NCBI RefSeq assembly: GCF_000374645.1
Contig: NZ_KB894801.1
Span: 434,001-498,000, forward strand
Origin: Arhodomonas aquaeolei DSM 8974
Lineage (GTDB): Bacteria > Pseudomonadota > Gammaproteobacteria > Nitrococcales > Nitrococcaceae
Length of the DNA stretch: 64,000 nucleotides
Reading direction: 5' to 3'
Below the pieces are notes generated by a model. The model did not search any database. It saw only the letters and a program-made list of their open reading frames with translations, and was not told where the DNA came from. The position numbers and the translations under genes are program-made. Position 1 is the stretch's first letter. Every line of letters begins with the position of its first letter. Positions 7,763-16,727 of the stretch are shown in pieces.

Positions 7763-8149
7763 TCACCTGCCGTGACGGCGGGCGGCGCGGTTGATCTGTA
7801 TGGACCAGCTCGCATGGGCGAGCACAGCCCCGAGCCCGAACACCAGCAGCGGCGCGAGTGCGCCCTCGGCGTGCTCCGGGCGGGCCCCGCGCAGCAGCCA
7901 CAGCGCCACCCCACCCACCGCCAGGGTCGGCACCGTAACCACCGCGCGGCTCAACGCCGGGCTGTCCGGCAGGGCCAGTGGCCCGGCGAGCATGATGAAC
8001 GCCGCCAGCGTCCCCACCCAGACCCCGGCCAGGAAGTCGCCGGGCAGCGTACCGGCAGTGAATCCCATCACCGGTGCCACCAGCACCGCCGCCAGCAGCG
8101 TACCCGCGGCAAGACGCCGCCTCAGCGCCAAGAGATCCGTCCCGTTCAC
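7763..8149 (-). CDS. four-helix membrane protein, unknown
   Basis: The 128-residue protein has four predicted membrane helices spread over residues 12-118. The start is a GTG at 8149 with AGGAGG six bases upstream, which rules out the 166-codon extension. Topology and size are reminiscent of small ATP synthase I-like or DUF-type membrane proteins, but no signature motif was recognised. It lies 49 bases upstream of the NYN gene on the same strand and may be cotranscribed with it. Confidence 0.5.
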   Translation of the reverse strand: MNGTDLLALRRRLAAGTLLAAVLVAPVMGFTAGTLPGDFLAGVWVGTLAAFIMLAGPLALPDSPALSRAVVTVPTLAVGGVALWLLRGARPEHAEGALAPLLVFGLGAVLAHASWSIQINRAARRHGR

Positions 8150-8329
8150 GCGTTCCTCCTCACTCCGTGCCGGCCGCACCGGCGCTCTATGACGCCGCGA
8201 TCCTACTAAGGCGGTAACGCCGACGCCACCTCCGGCGGTCAACGCAGGCCGCACACGCGTCATCGGGGTGACGGCACGACGACCGCGCCGGTACCCTCCT
8301 GCAGGGAGGATGCACGAGGGGGCGGCTTG

Positions 8330-8806
8330 ATGCTGGGACGGCTCGCCAAGTCTCTAATGGCGCTGGCGGTCGCGGTGGCGTTCGTGGTGATGGGCTATCG
8401 CTGGCAGCAAAGCGTGAAGGACACGATGGCGGACGCACAGGCGGTCGACGCCACGGTGATCGCCACCGGCATCGAGCGTCAGGAGGACGACACCGGTGGC
8501 CAGACGACGGTCTCCTTCACGCCGACGGTCCGCTACCGCTTCGACTACCGCGGCGAGGGCCACACCACCGACGGGATCTGGCCCGCGGCCACAGTCAGCG
8601 GCGAGCGGGACTGGGCAACGGCGTTCATCGAGGACTACCCGGTGGACGCGACGGTCACGGCGCACGTCCCCGACGGTGAGCCGGACCGCGCCTTTCTCGT
8701 GAACGAACGCACCTACGGGCCGTGGATCCCCATGGGCATCGGCGGCGTGCTGCTGGTGCTCTCGCTCTACGACCTGCTCCGGGCGCTACGCCCCTACCAA
8801 ACCTAG
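8330..8806 (+). CDS. DUF3592-like membrane protein
   Basis: The 158-residue protein has an N-terminal membrane helix (about 5-22), an extracytoplasmic beta-rich region and a second helix near the C-terminus (about 131-150). The middle has alternating strand patterns (TVSFTPTVRYRFDYRGEGH, then ATVTAHVPDGEPDRAFL). This matches the DUF3592 layout, in which a soluble beta domain sits between two helices. An upstream TTG at 8327 is also in frame; I prefer the ATG. Function is unknown. Confidence 0.6.
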   Translation: MLGRLAKSLMALAVAVAFVVMGYRWQQSVKDTMADAQAVDATVIATGIERQEDDTGGQTTVSFTPTVRYRFDYRGEGHTTDGIWPAATVSGERDWATAFIEDYPVDATVTAHVPDGEPDRAFLVNERTYGPWIPMGIGGVLLVLSLYDLLRALRPYQT

Positions 8807-8837
8807 CCGTATAACCCCTCACCCCCGAGACATACAG

Positions 8838-8861
8838 GGTCGGCTGCGCCTGACAGCCAAC
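8838..8861 (+). repeat. REP-like palindrome, copy A
   Basis: GTCGGCTG pairs with CAGCCAAC around a seven-base loop. Its right arm and flank (CAGCCAACATC) are shared with the copy at 45146-45172, and its left part (GGTCGGCTGC) is shared with the inverted copy at 45013-45037. Confidence 0.5.
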
Positions 8862-8884
8862 ATCGTCGCGGACAGGATCCCGGG

Positions 8885-8972
8885 CGGGTAGGTCGTGCAC
8901 GGCCGCAGGCCGTGTGCAACGCTGCCGGAACCGGCCCGGAGTGCCGCAGGCCTGTGGCGCACGACCTACCCG
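8885..8972. repeat. REPIN-like composite element with 14-bp terminal inverted repeats
   Basis: The ends are perfect inverted repeats, CGGGTAGGTCGTGC and GCACGACCTACCCG. Each half has its own short palindrome (ACGGCC-GCA-GGCCGT on the left, a GCAGGC-rich one on the right). The GTAG near each outer end is the conserved tetranucleotide of REP sequences handled by RAYT transposases. Two REP units facing each other within 88 bp is the definition of a REPIN. It sits between the DUF3592-like gene and the K+ channel gene. No RAYT gene is in the window. Confidence 0.55.
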
Positions 8973-9028
8973 GAATTCCATTCGCTACCCTGCAGCAGGG
9001 TCAAAACACTGCGCCCCTATCCGGTCGC

Positions 9029-10759
9029 CTAGCGTTCGCGGCGCGCGGCGAGCCGGCGCCACAGCCAGCCGTCCGGGCGCTGCTCCCCGCTCGCCACGTA
9101 GCGGAAGACGTCCCGATTGGTCACGGTACGCTGCATCCGCACCCGTTCCCCGTGACGCGCGCACAGCAGCACATGGTCGCCGCGGGCAAGGGCGTGATCC
9201 GGCCCGGGCAGCAGCGTCTGGCCACCATCGCGCTCGATCATCAGCACCTCCGCGGCTAGGGCGAGGTCCCGCTCCCGCGGATCGCGCAGCAGCTCCGCCA
9301 CCGTGACGGTCGTGCCCTCGTCCAGGGCCGCGTACAGCGCCGGCGCCTCGCCGGGCTCGACGGTCAGGGTCCAGACCTCCGGCGAAGCCTCACCGACGCG
9401 GGCGTGCCAGCGCTCGAGCAGCGTCCCGATCCACTCGTCGTCTCGCTCGCGGACCGCCTGGAGGAAGCGCGGCAGCATCGGGGTGGCGAGCAGCCGGAGC
9501 ATGCGCACCGCCATGATGCTGCTCGACTCCATGATCCGGTCCACCGCTGCCGCCTCGAACACGGCATGGCTCGCGCGGTCGTTCTGCCGCGCGACCAGGT
9601 AGAGCTCGCCACGAAGCTCGCGGGCGGTCATGACGATGGAGAGATTGTCGGTGTCGTCGTCCGTTGCCGCGATCACCCCGGCCACGTCCGCCGCCTCGAT
9701 ACCCGCCTCGCGCAGGGTCACCGCCTCGGTGCCCTTGCCGCCGATAACCGTGGTCTCCTTCATCACGGAGGCGGGCACGGTATCCGGCGTCACCAGCACC
9801 AGGTCCATGCCGTGCTCGCGCAGGCGCCGGTAGAGGGCGCGGCCCAGGGCGGTGTAGCCGCAGACGATCCAGCGCCCGGCGGGCGGCAGCCGCTCCTCGT
9901 CGGCGGTATCCGCGTGGACGCTCATCCAGCTGTAGAGGCGGTGCGCCTGCGGTGCCTCCATGGCCATGACGAAGCCGCCGGCGAAGGTGAGGTACGGGTC
10001 GATGATGTAGTCGGTGCCGAACGAGGCCATGTTGGCACGGGTCTCGTCGCGCTCGGCACGCGCGATCACCGGCAGCCGGGGGTTGAGCAGCTTGGTGGTT
10101 ATGGCGATGTGCAGGTTGGTGTGATCGTCGTCGGTCACCGCCAGCACCGCCCGGCAGCGCGGATCACCGAGCCCCGCGGCCAGCAGGTTGTCCGTGAAGT
10201 TGGCATCGCCGCAGAGATGCGGCACGAACGAGCGCAGGCCCTCCACGCTGACCCCGTCGAGCTGGCGCTCGTCCCAGTCGATCACCACCGCGCGCCCGCC
10301 CCCGCCGGTGATTTCGCGCACGAGTTGCGAGCCCGTGTCGCCGTAGCCGCAGACCAGTGTGAACGGCTCCACCAGCCGGGAGACGCTGCGGCGGAAGCGG
10401 TTCCAGGTGACCACGCGCTGGAACACCGGATCGCGGATGATGCCCACAATGGTGCCGATCGCGTAGAACCAGCTGATCACCAGCAGGTGCAGACTGACCA
10501 CCACCCACAGGCGCTGGGCCTGGTTGAAGCCGGTGGGCAGCTCGCCGAACCCGATGGTCGTGGCAGTGTAGCTCACGAAGTAGAAGGCGTGGAGGAAGTC
10601 CACGCGATAGGGCTCGCCGGCGGCCGTGGTGCCCTCGATGAGCACCAGCCCGAGCACGGAGACGGCATAGGCGACGATCAGCGTGAGCAGCGGCGCGCGC
10701 ATGCGCCGCAGTACCAGCGGGACGATACGGTGACGCGGGACGTCGATCAGCTCCGACAT
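9029..10759 (-). CDS. K+ channel protein with two RCK/TrkA-N domains
   Basis: The 576-residue protein has two N-terminal transmembrane helices flanking a pore loop with the K+ selectivity filter TTIGFGE (about residues 68-74). Two regulator-of-K+-conductance units follow. The first has Rossmann motif LVCGYGDTGSQLVREI and the second IVCGYTALGRALYRRL, each followed by TrkA-C-like sequence. A single polypeptide carrying two RCK modules resembles fused channel/regulator proteins. The likely role is ligand-gated K+ flux in osmotic or pH homeostasis. It is the last gene of a three-gene minus-strand set with DUF6394 and a small membrane protein. Confidence 0.88.
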   Translation of the reverse strand: MSELIDVPRHRIVPLVLRRMRAPLLTLIVAYAVSVLGLVLIEGTTAAGEPYRVDFLHAFYFVSYTATTIGFGELPTGFNQAQRLWVVVSLHLLVISWFYAIGTIVGIIRDPVFQRVVTWNRFRRSVSRLVEPFTLVCGYGDTGSQLVREITGGGGRAVVIDWDERQLDGVSVEGLRSFVPHLCGDANFTDNLLAAGLGDPRCRAVLAVTDDDHTNLHIAITTKLLNPRLPVIARAERDETRANMASFGTDYIIDPYLTFAGGFVMAMEAPQAHRLYSWMSVHADTADEERLPPAGRWIVCGYTALGRALYRRLREHGMDLVLVTPDTVPASVMKETTVIGGKGTEAVTLREAGIEAADVAGVIAATDDDTDNLSIVMTARELRGELYLVARQNDRASHAVFEAAAVDRIMESSSIMAVRMLRLLATPMLPRFLQAVRERDDEWIGTLLERWHARVGEASPEVWTLTVEPGEAPALYAALDEGTTVTVAELLRDPRERDLALAAEVLMIERDGGQTLLPGPDHALARGDHVLLCARHGERVRMQRTVTNRDVFRYVASGEQRPDGWLWRRLAARRER

Positions 10760-10772
10760 GGCCGCCGCCGCG

Positions 10773-11156
10773 TCAGCGCTGCATGTTGACGGTCTCGATC
10801 ACGAGGATGGTCACCGAGGCCAGGTTCGCCATCAGTGCCCCGCCGGAGAGCGAGACGATGCTGCCCATCACCGCCGGCGTCAGGCCCACGCCGGTGACGT
10901 GCATGGACATGCCCCAGACCACCGCCGCGGTGATGAGCTGCAGGTCCGCGACCAGGCTCGCCGCCAGCAGGATGGCACCGATCTGCGTGCGCTCGCCGAA
11001 CTTGAGCACGGTGGCGATGAGCGAGACCACGAGCGCCGCATACAGCTCGAAGACGTTGTGGTGAGCCGGGTTGTCGAACTCGCCGATGAAGAACCCGAAG
11101 TTCAGCGTCAGCGCGAGCAGGATGAAGAAGCCGAAGACGACCTTTTCCAGATTCAT
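10773..11156 (-). CDS. DUF6394 family membrane protein
   Basis: The 127-residue protein starts MNLEKVVFGFFILLALTLNF and has four predicted helices. The block FELYAALVVSLIATVLKFGERTQIGAILLAASLVADLQLI is diagnostic of DUF6394. The gene ends 13 bases before the K+ channel gene, a pairing I recall from other halophilic gammaproteobacteria. An accessory role for the channel is an inference from that linkage. Confidence 0.8.
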   Translation of the reverse strand: MNLEKVVFGFFILLALTLNFGFFIGEFDNPAHHNVFELYAALVVSLIATVLKFGERTQIGAILLAASLVADLQLITAAVVWGMSMHVTGVGLTPAVMGSIVSLSGGALMANLASVTILVIETVNMQR

Positions 11157-11199
11157 GGCGCGGCACGCTCCCGTCTGCGTTGTGCCCGGCCCGCCCGGT

Positions 11200-11610
11200 T
11201 CAGCCGGGCGGGTCCTCGCGGAGTTCCATGCGATCGGCGTCGCTCAGTGACACGAACCGCCCGTCCACGGTGTGGAACGAACGGCCGCCGATGTCCTTGC
11301 GGTAGACCCGGTACTCCGTGATCCCGCCGGTGCGGGTATCCACCACCCGCACGTGCACCACCTCGTGGGCCTGCTGCCACTCCATCCAGGCCATCCCCGA
11401 GACGCCGGCGAGCAGCACCGCCACCAGCGCATAGCCGGCCAGCGTCCGCGGCGACGGCCGCCGCCACGAACGGCCCGCCCGGCGGGGCGAGGAATCGCGG
11501 CGGGGCGCGGGGTCCTCGCGCCGCTGCGTGCCGGCGGAACCGCCGGCACGCAGGCGCAGCACCACCGCGACCACCACGATCACCGTCACTGTGAGAAGAA
11601 ACTGGTACAC
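11200..11610 (-). CDS. small membrane protein, unknown
   Basis: The 136-residue protein has an N-terminal helix (2-20), a basic linker rich in Arg, and a second helix (about 57-75). A soluble tail follows with the pattern VRVVDTRTGGITEYRVYRKD and GRSFHTVDGRFVSLSDADRMEL. Similar proteins are sometimes labelled antitermination protein NusG in databases, apparently wrongly, because no NusG domain is visible. It heads the cluster that contains the K+ channel. Confidence 0.55.
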   Translation of the reverse strand: MYQFLLTVTVIVVVAVVLRLRAGGSAGTQRREDPAPRRDSSPRRAGRSWRRPSPRTLAGYALVAVLLAGVSGMAWMEWQQAHEVVHVRVVDTRTGGITEYRVYRKDIGGRSFHTVDGRFVSLSDADRMELREDPPG

Positions 11611-11808
11611 ACCGCCTCCCCCATGCGGGTTACGCCACGGATTCTAACCGTCTTCGCCGCCCGCACCCAGACGCGGACGTGACACGGCCCTTCTGACGTC
11701 ATTGAACCGGTCTATCATTGTCATTGGACCGGTGGAATTCACACGGCGGGGTACGGCGGTTAAGGTGAATTGAATGTCAGACTAACTAAAAAGGGGGTAG
11801 GTACGGCC

Positions 11809-12981
11809 ATGCGCGACACCCTGGCCCGAAAGAACAACCAGTCGGAATCGCGCCGCGCACGTCATAATGACAGTGCGCGGCGCATGGTGGAGTCGTTACT
11901 CGAGCACGCGGACGTCCGCATCGACGGCGAGCGTCCGTGGGACATCCAGGTCCACGACCCCCGCGTGTTCGAGCGCGCCCTCACCTACGGCAATCTGGGG
12001 CTCGGCGAGGCCTACATGGACGGCTGGTGGGATGTGGAGTGGCTCGACGAGTTCTTTCACCGCATCCTCGCCAGTGGCATCGAGGACCAGATCCGCCCCA
12101 TGCGGCTCGCCCTCCACGCGCTGCGGGCACGGCTGCTCAACCTGCAGACCAGCCGCAAGGCCTGGGAGGTGGGCGAATCCCACTACGACCTCGGCAACGA
12201 CTTCTACGAGGCCATGCTCGATCGCCGCATGACCTACACCTGCGGCTACTGGCGCGATGCCGAGGACCTCGACAGCGCCCAGGAGGCCAAGCTCGAGCTG
12301 CTCTGCCGCAAGCTCCAGCTCGAACCCGGCATGCGGGTACTCGACATCGGCTGCGGCTGGGGCAGCTTCATGAAGTATGCCGTCGAGCACTACGGTGTCG
12401 AGTGCGTCGGCCTGACCATCTCCGAGGAACAGGTCACCCGGGGCCGCGAGGCCTGCCAGGGCCTGCCGGTGGAGTTCCGCCAGCAGGACTACCGCGAGCT
12501 CGACGAGACGTTCGAGCGCATCGTCAGCGTGGGCATGTTCGAGCACGTCGGACGCAAAAACCACGAGACCTTCATGGAAGTGGCCGAACGGTGCCTGTCC
12601 GTGGACGGGATATTCGTGCTGCACACCATCGGCAAGAACGAGACCCACACGACGCCGGATCCGTGGATCGACAAGTACATCTTCCCCAACGGGGACCTGC
12701 CGTCGCTGGTGCAGATCGGCAACGCCGCGGAGGGCCGGTTCGTCACCGAGGACCTGCACAATTTCGGCGCCGACTACGACCGCACCCTGATGGCCTGGCA
12801 CCAGAACTTCGAGGCGGCGTGGCCGCGTTTCCGCGAGACCTACGGCGAACGCTTCTACCGGATGTGGCGCTATTACCTACTCTCCTGCGCCGGGGCCTTC
12901 CGCGCCCGCGACATCCAGCTCTGGCAGTTCGTGTTCACCCGCAAGGGGCTGCCCGGGGGCTACCGCCGCCCGGACATGTAA
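11809..12981 (+). CDS. cfa: cyclopropane-fatty-acyl-phospholipid synthase
   Basis: The 390-residue protein transfers a methylene group from S-adenosylmethionine to unsaturated acyl chains of membrane phospholipids. Family features are clear: YDLGNDFYEAMLD and MTYTCGYW with the active-site cysteine, SAM motif I VLDIGCGWGSFMKYA, VSVGMFEHVGRKN, and YYLLSCAGAFRARDIQLWQF at the end. I choose the ATG at 11809, with GGGGGTAGG upstream, over a TTG at 11770 that would add 13 residues. Cyclopropanation commonly rises under salt, acid or stationary-phase stress. Confidence 0.93.
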   Translation: MRDTLARKNNQSESRRARHNDSARRMVESLLEHADVRIDGERPWDIQVHDPRVFERALTYGNLGLGEAYMDGWWDVEWLDEFFHRILASGIEDQIRPMRLALHALRARLLNLQTSRKAWEVGESHYDLGNDFYEAMLDRRMTYTCGYWRDAEDLDSAQEAKLELLCRKLQLEPGMRVLDIGCGWGSFMKYAVEHYGVECVGLTISEEQVTRGREACQGLPVEFRQQDYRELDETFERIVSVGMFEHVGRKNHETFMEVAERCLSVDGIFVLHTIGKNETHTTPDPWIDKYIFPNGDLPSLVQIGNAAEGRFVTEDLHNFGADYDRTLMAWHQNFEAAWPRFRETYGERFYRMWRYYLLSCAGAFRARDIQLWQFVFTRKGLPGGYRRPDM

Positions 12982-12987
12982 CCGCGC

Positions 12988-14970
12988 TCAGGCCCGGACC
13001 AGCGCCGCCTCGGCGCGGTCCAGGGCCGCGGCCGTACCGGCGAGTGTCACGATGTCGCCTTCGCTGAGCACCCAGTCACCGCCCGGGGCATCCTCGCGGG
13101 TGTCGTCGCGGGTCACCGCCGAGACGCTCACCCCCATCGCCTCCAGCCCCAGCGCGTCGATGCGCTGGCCGGTGGCACGGGCGTCCGCCGCGATATTGAA
13201 GGCACGCAGCTGCAGGGCATCCGGGTCGCTATCGTCGCGGCCGGGGAAGAGCGCGCGCAGCAGCTCGTAGCGCCCCTGGCGGAGGTCGCGGATACGCCGG
13301 GTCACGGACGCCGGCGGCTCGCCGAGCAGCAGCAGCACATGCGAGCTCACCGTCAGCCCGGCCTCCAGCGTTTCCGGCACCACCTCCGTCGCCCCGGCCT
13401 CCTGGAGCTCGCGGAGGTAGCTGTCATCGCGGGCGCGCACCAGGATGGGCAGATGCGGATGCGAGGCGCACAGCGCCTCCACCGTGTGCACCAGTGCCTG
13501 GGGCGCCTCCAGGGTGAACACCACCGCGCGCACCCGATCGGCACCGGCCGCGCGCAGCACGTCGACCCGCGTGCCGTCGCCATGGGCCACCGGGGCACCG
13601 GCGCCGCGGGCGTTCTCCACACGTACCGGGTCGGCGTCCAGGGCGCTCCAGGGGTAGCCCGCCTCGTCGAGCACGCGGGCGATGTGCTGCCCCACCCGCC
13701 CGAAGCCCACCAGCAGGACCCGTCCCTCGCCACTCGGCAGGGTGTGGACGTCATCCTGGATCTCCCGGGTGGCGGCGCGGCGACCGAGCAGGCGGTCGGC
13801 GAGCGGGCCGTTGAACCGCAGCGCCAGCGGCGCCACCGCCATGGACAGCAGCAGCGCGGCCAGCACCACCTGCCCGTAGGCCGGCGGCAGCAGCTCGTGG
13901 GTCAGCCCCAGGGTGAGCAGCGCAAAGCCGAACTCGCCGCCGTGCGCCAGCGTCAGGCCGGTGCGCACTGCGGTCACCGTGGGCATCCGTGCCGCCCGCC
14001 CGAGGCCGAACACCAGCGCGAACTTGAACACCACCAGGGCGGCGAACAGCAGCAGGATCCACGGCCAGCCCCGGGGCAGTACGCTGAAGTCGAGCAGCAT
14101 GCCGATGCTCACGAAGAACAGCGCCAGCAGCACGTCCCGGAACGGGCGTATCTCCGCCTCCATGGTGTGGCGGAAGGCGCTCTCGCCGAGCATCATCCCC
14201 GCCACGAAGGCGCCGAGCGCCGGCGACAGGCCCAGGAACGCCGTCCACCACGCGGCCCCCAGCGCCACGGTCAGCGCCGCCAGGGTGAACAGCTCCCCGG
14301 AGTACAGCGCGGCCACGTGGTTCAGCGCCCGGTTGAGCACGAACCGGCCCACCAGCAGGATCACCGCCACCGCGAGCACGCCCTTGCCCAGCGCCACCGC
14401 CAGCGCCCAGCCAAGGGAGTCGTCGGAGGGCACGGCGAGCCCGGAGATCACCACCAGGAACGGCACCACCGCCAGGTCCTGAAACAGCAGGATGCCGAGG
14501 GCCGCGCGCCCGTGGGGCTGGCCCAGCTCGACCTGGTCGGTGAGCTGCTTGGTGACCATCGCGGTGGAGGACATCGCCACCACCCCCGCGATCACCAGCC
14601 CACCGGCGATACCGATGGGCGGCGCCCCGGGTACGAGCACGTCCAGCAGCAGCGAGACACCGAAGGCGGCGGCGCCGGCGATCAGCACCTCGCCACCCCC
14701 GAGGCCGAGCAGCGCACCGCGCATGCGCGCCAGGTCCGGCAGCGAGAACTCCAGACCGATGGAGAACAGCAGCAGGACCACGCCGAGCTCGGCGAGGGAG
14801 CGGATCGTCTCGAGATCGTGGACCACCCCCAGCGCGGTGGGGCCCGCCACCAGACCGACGGCGAGGTAGCCGAGTACCGCGGGCAGCCGCAGACGCAGGA
14901 ACACCGCCGCGGCACCCACGGCGATGAGCAGGATGAGCAGGAGTTCGGCGAAACCCTCAGGTGTGTGCAT
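12988..14970 (-). CDS. CPA2 family cation/proton antiporter (Kef-type) with RCK domain
   Basis: The 660-residue protein has about 12 membrane helices in its first 390 residues, including FSIGLEFSLPDL, MSSTAMVTKQL and FLGLSPALGAFVAGMMLGESAFRH, typical of KefB/KefC and related K+/H+ antiporters. A TrkA-N domain follows (VLLVGFGRVGQHIARVL) and then a TrkA-C domain at the C-terminus. No KefF/KefG quinone-reductase partner is adjacent, so glutathione gating cannot be assumed. It is convergent with cfa and lies just downstream of the cyd operon. Confidence 0.88.
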   Translation of the reverse strand: MHTPEGFAELLLILLIAVGAAAVFLRLRLPAVLGYLAVGLVAGPTALGVVHDLETIRSLAELGVVLLLFSIGLEFSLPDLARMRGALLGLGGGEVLIAGAAAFGVSLLLDVLVPGAPPIGIAGGLVIAGVVAMSSTAMVTKQLTDQVELGQPHGRAALGILLFQDLAVVPFLVVISGLAVPSDDSLGWALAVALGKGVLAVAVILLVGRFVLNRALNHVAALYSGELFTLAALTVALGAAWWTAFLGLSPALGAFVAGMMLGESAFRHTMEAEIRPFRDVLLALFFVSIGMLLDFSVLPRGWPWILLLFAALVVFKFALVFGLGRAARMPTVTAVRTGLTLAHGGEFGFALLTLGLTHELLPPAYGQVVLAALLLSMAVAPLALRFNGPLADRLLGRRAATREIQDDVHTLPSGEGRVLLVGFGRVGQHIARVLDEAGYPWSALDADPVRVENARGAGAPVAHGDGTRVDVLRAAGADRVRAVVFTLEAPQALVHTVEALCASHPHLPILVRARDDSYLRELQEAGATEVVPETLEAGLTVSSHVLLLLGEPPASVTRRIRDLRQGRYELLRALFPGRDDSDPDALQLRAFNIAADARATGQRIDALGLEAMGVSVSAVTRDDTREDAPGGDWVLSEGDIVTLAGTAAALDRAEAALVRA

Positions 14971-15041
14971 GCGCGCATTCCCGTCACGTTGACGGGCGCC
15001 ATGCTATCCGAATTCCGCGGACGAACGGAAAACGCCGGGCG

Positions 15042-16727
15042 TTACGCCATCCCGCGCAGGTGCCCGTCCTCCACCGCGAGCACCCGGTCCACCGGCGGCA
15101 GCGCCTCGACGTCGTGGGCGAGCAGCACGGCGGTACGGCCGACGAGCCAGCGGTCCAGCCGCGTCGCTACGGTGGCTGCCGTCTCCCGGTCCAGGCCGGT
15201 GAAGGGCTCGTCCAGCACCACCACCGGCGCGTCCCGGAGCACCACCCGCGCCAGCGCGAGCCGCCGGGCCTGGCCACCGGAGAGACGCTGGCCGTGCTCC
15301 CCCACCCAGGTCGCGAGACCGTCCGGCAACGCCTCGACGAAGGCGGCCAGGTCAGCCACCTCCAGCGCGTGCCAGAGTGCCCCTTCGCCGGCCCCGGGGG
15401 CGGCGATGCGCAGGTTGGCGGCGACGGTGTCGTCGAACAGCTCGGTGCGCTGGGTGAGATAGGCCAGACGCCGGCGCAGGGCCGGGCGGTCGAGGGACAG
15501 CAGCGCCACCCCGCCCAGGCGCACCTCCCCGGCGGTGGGATCGATCAGCCGCGCGCACAGGTCCGCCACCGAACTCTTGCCACTGCCGGACGCGCCGGTG
15601 ACGGCGACCCGCTCTCCCGACGCGACCGTCATCGCGGCACCGTCCAGCACCGGCGGCATCCACGACGCGTAACGCAGGCTCACGCCGGCGAGCTCGAGAC
15701 CCGTATCCGCCGGCGGCGCCGTGGACCTCTCCGGTGTCGGCAGCGCGGACTCGCAGGCGACCTGCGCGGTGAGCCGGCGGGCCGAGGCCCGGACCCGGCC
15801 GAGCTGAACAAAGGCGGAGGGCAGTGCGACGAACAGCTCGCCCAGCCCGAGTACCGCCAGGGCCATGAGCACCACCACCGCGGCGGAGACCGTCCCCGCG
15901 CCGTAAGCGATCGCGCCGAGCCCCAACGCGGTGACACCCGCAAGCTGGATCCCGGCGAGCATCACGGCCTCCCCCGCCGCGGCGCGGCGCGCGAGGCGCC
16001 GCTGGTCCGCGGTGAGGCCCGCCTCCCGGGCAAGCATGGCCTCGCGATGATGCCGGCCACTGCCGAACGCGAGCAGCTCCGCCAGGCCCTCGACGTGGGC
16101 GACCACCGTCACCCGCAACGCCTCGGTCTCCGCTGCCACGCGCTCGGTCAGCGCCAGCCCGCCCCGCGCGGCGGCCGCGTTCACCGCGGCCCAGAGGATC
16201 AGCAACGCCACGGGGACGACGAGCGCGATCATCGGCGCGAACGCAGCGAGCAGTGCGGCCAGCAGCACGACCGCCACGAGCGCCACCAGCGGCGGCGCGA
16301 GCACCCGGAGATAGAGGGTATCCAGCGCATCGATGTCCGCGGTCAGGCGGTTGAGCAGCGTCGCCGCGCGGAAGCGCGCGAGGGTCGCCGGGTCGAGCCG
16401 TGTCAGCCGGGCGAACACGGCAGTGCGCAGCTCGGCGAGCAGACGCAGGACCGTGTCGTGGTTGTACAGCCGCTCCGCGTAGCGGGCCGCGGTCCGGGTC
16501 AGCGCGAACGCACGGATCCCCCCGCCGGGGACGTAGATGTTCAGCGCTGCCGCCGCCCCCGCCGCCCAGAGCGCCGCGGTCACCGCCGTGGCGGTAATGA
16601 ACCAGCCGGATAACGCAAGCAGGCCGGTGGCCGCCACTGTGGTGAGCAACAGCAGCGCGGCTCCGGCAACGAGCCTCAACCGGTAGCCGCGGAGGACGCG
16701 GAGATACGGCCTCAGGTCACGCCACAT
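15042..16727 (-). CDS. cydC: heterodimeric ABC exporter subunit CydC
   Basis: The 561-residue protein has six transmembrane helices (about 1-310) followed by an ABC ATPase with Walker A VTGASGSGKSS, signature LSGGQARRLALA and Walker B VVVLDEPF. CydDC exports glutathione and cysteine to the periplasm and is required to assemble cytochrome bd. The ATG at 16727 overlaps the end of cydD by 11 bases, so the two are coupled. It is the last gene of the cydABDC operon. Confidence 0.88.
   Translation of the reverse strand: MWRDLRPYLRVLRGYRLRLVAGAALLLLTTVAATGLLALSGWFITATAVTAALWAAGAAAALNIYVPGGGIRAFALTRTAARYAERLYNHDTVLRLLAELRTAVFARLTRLDPATLARFRAATLLNRLTADIDALDTLYLRVLAPPLVALVAVVLLAALLAAFAPMIALVVPVALLILWAAVNAAAARGGLALTERVAAETEALRVTVVAHVEGLAELLAFGSGRHHREAMLAREAGLTADQRRLARRAAAGEAVMLAGIQLAGVTALGLGAIAYGAGTVSAAVVVLMALAVLGLGELFVALPSAFVQLGRVRASARRLTAQVACESALPTPERSTAPPADTGLELAGVSLRYASWMPPVLDGAAMTVASGERVAVTGASGSGKSSVADLCARLIDPTAGEVRLGGVALLSLDRPALRRRLAYLTQRTELFDDTVAANLRIAAPGAGEGALWHALEVADLAAFVEALPDGLATWVGEHGQRLSGGQARRLALARVVLRDAPVVVLDEPFTGLDRETAATVATRLDRWLVGRTAVLLAHDVEALPPVDRVLAVEDGHLRGMA

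Noticed and set aside
13339-15462. 707-codon open frame on the + strand
   Set aside because: It is antisense to the CPA2 antiporter and the end of cydC, both with clear motifs. Its His/Arg/Gln-rich composition is the usual shadow of GC-rich coding sequence.
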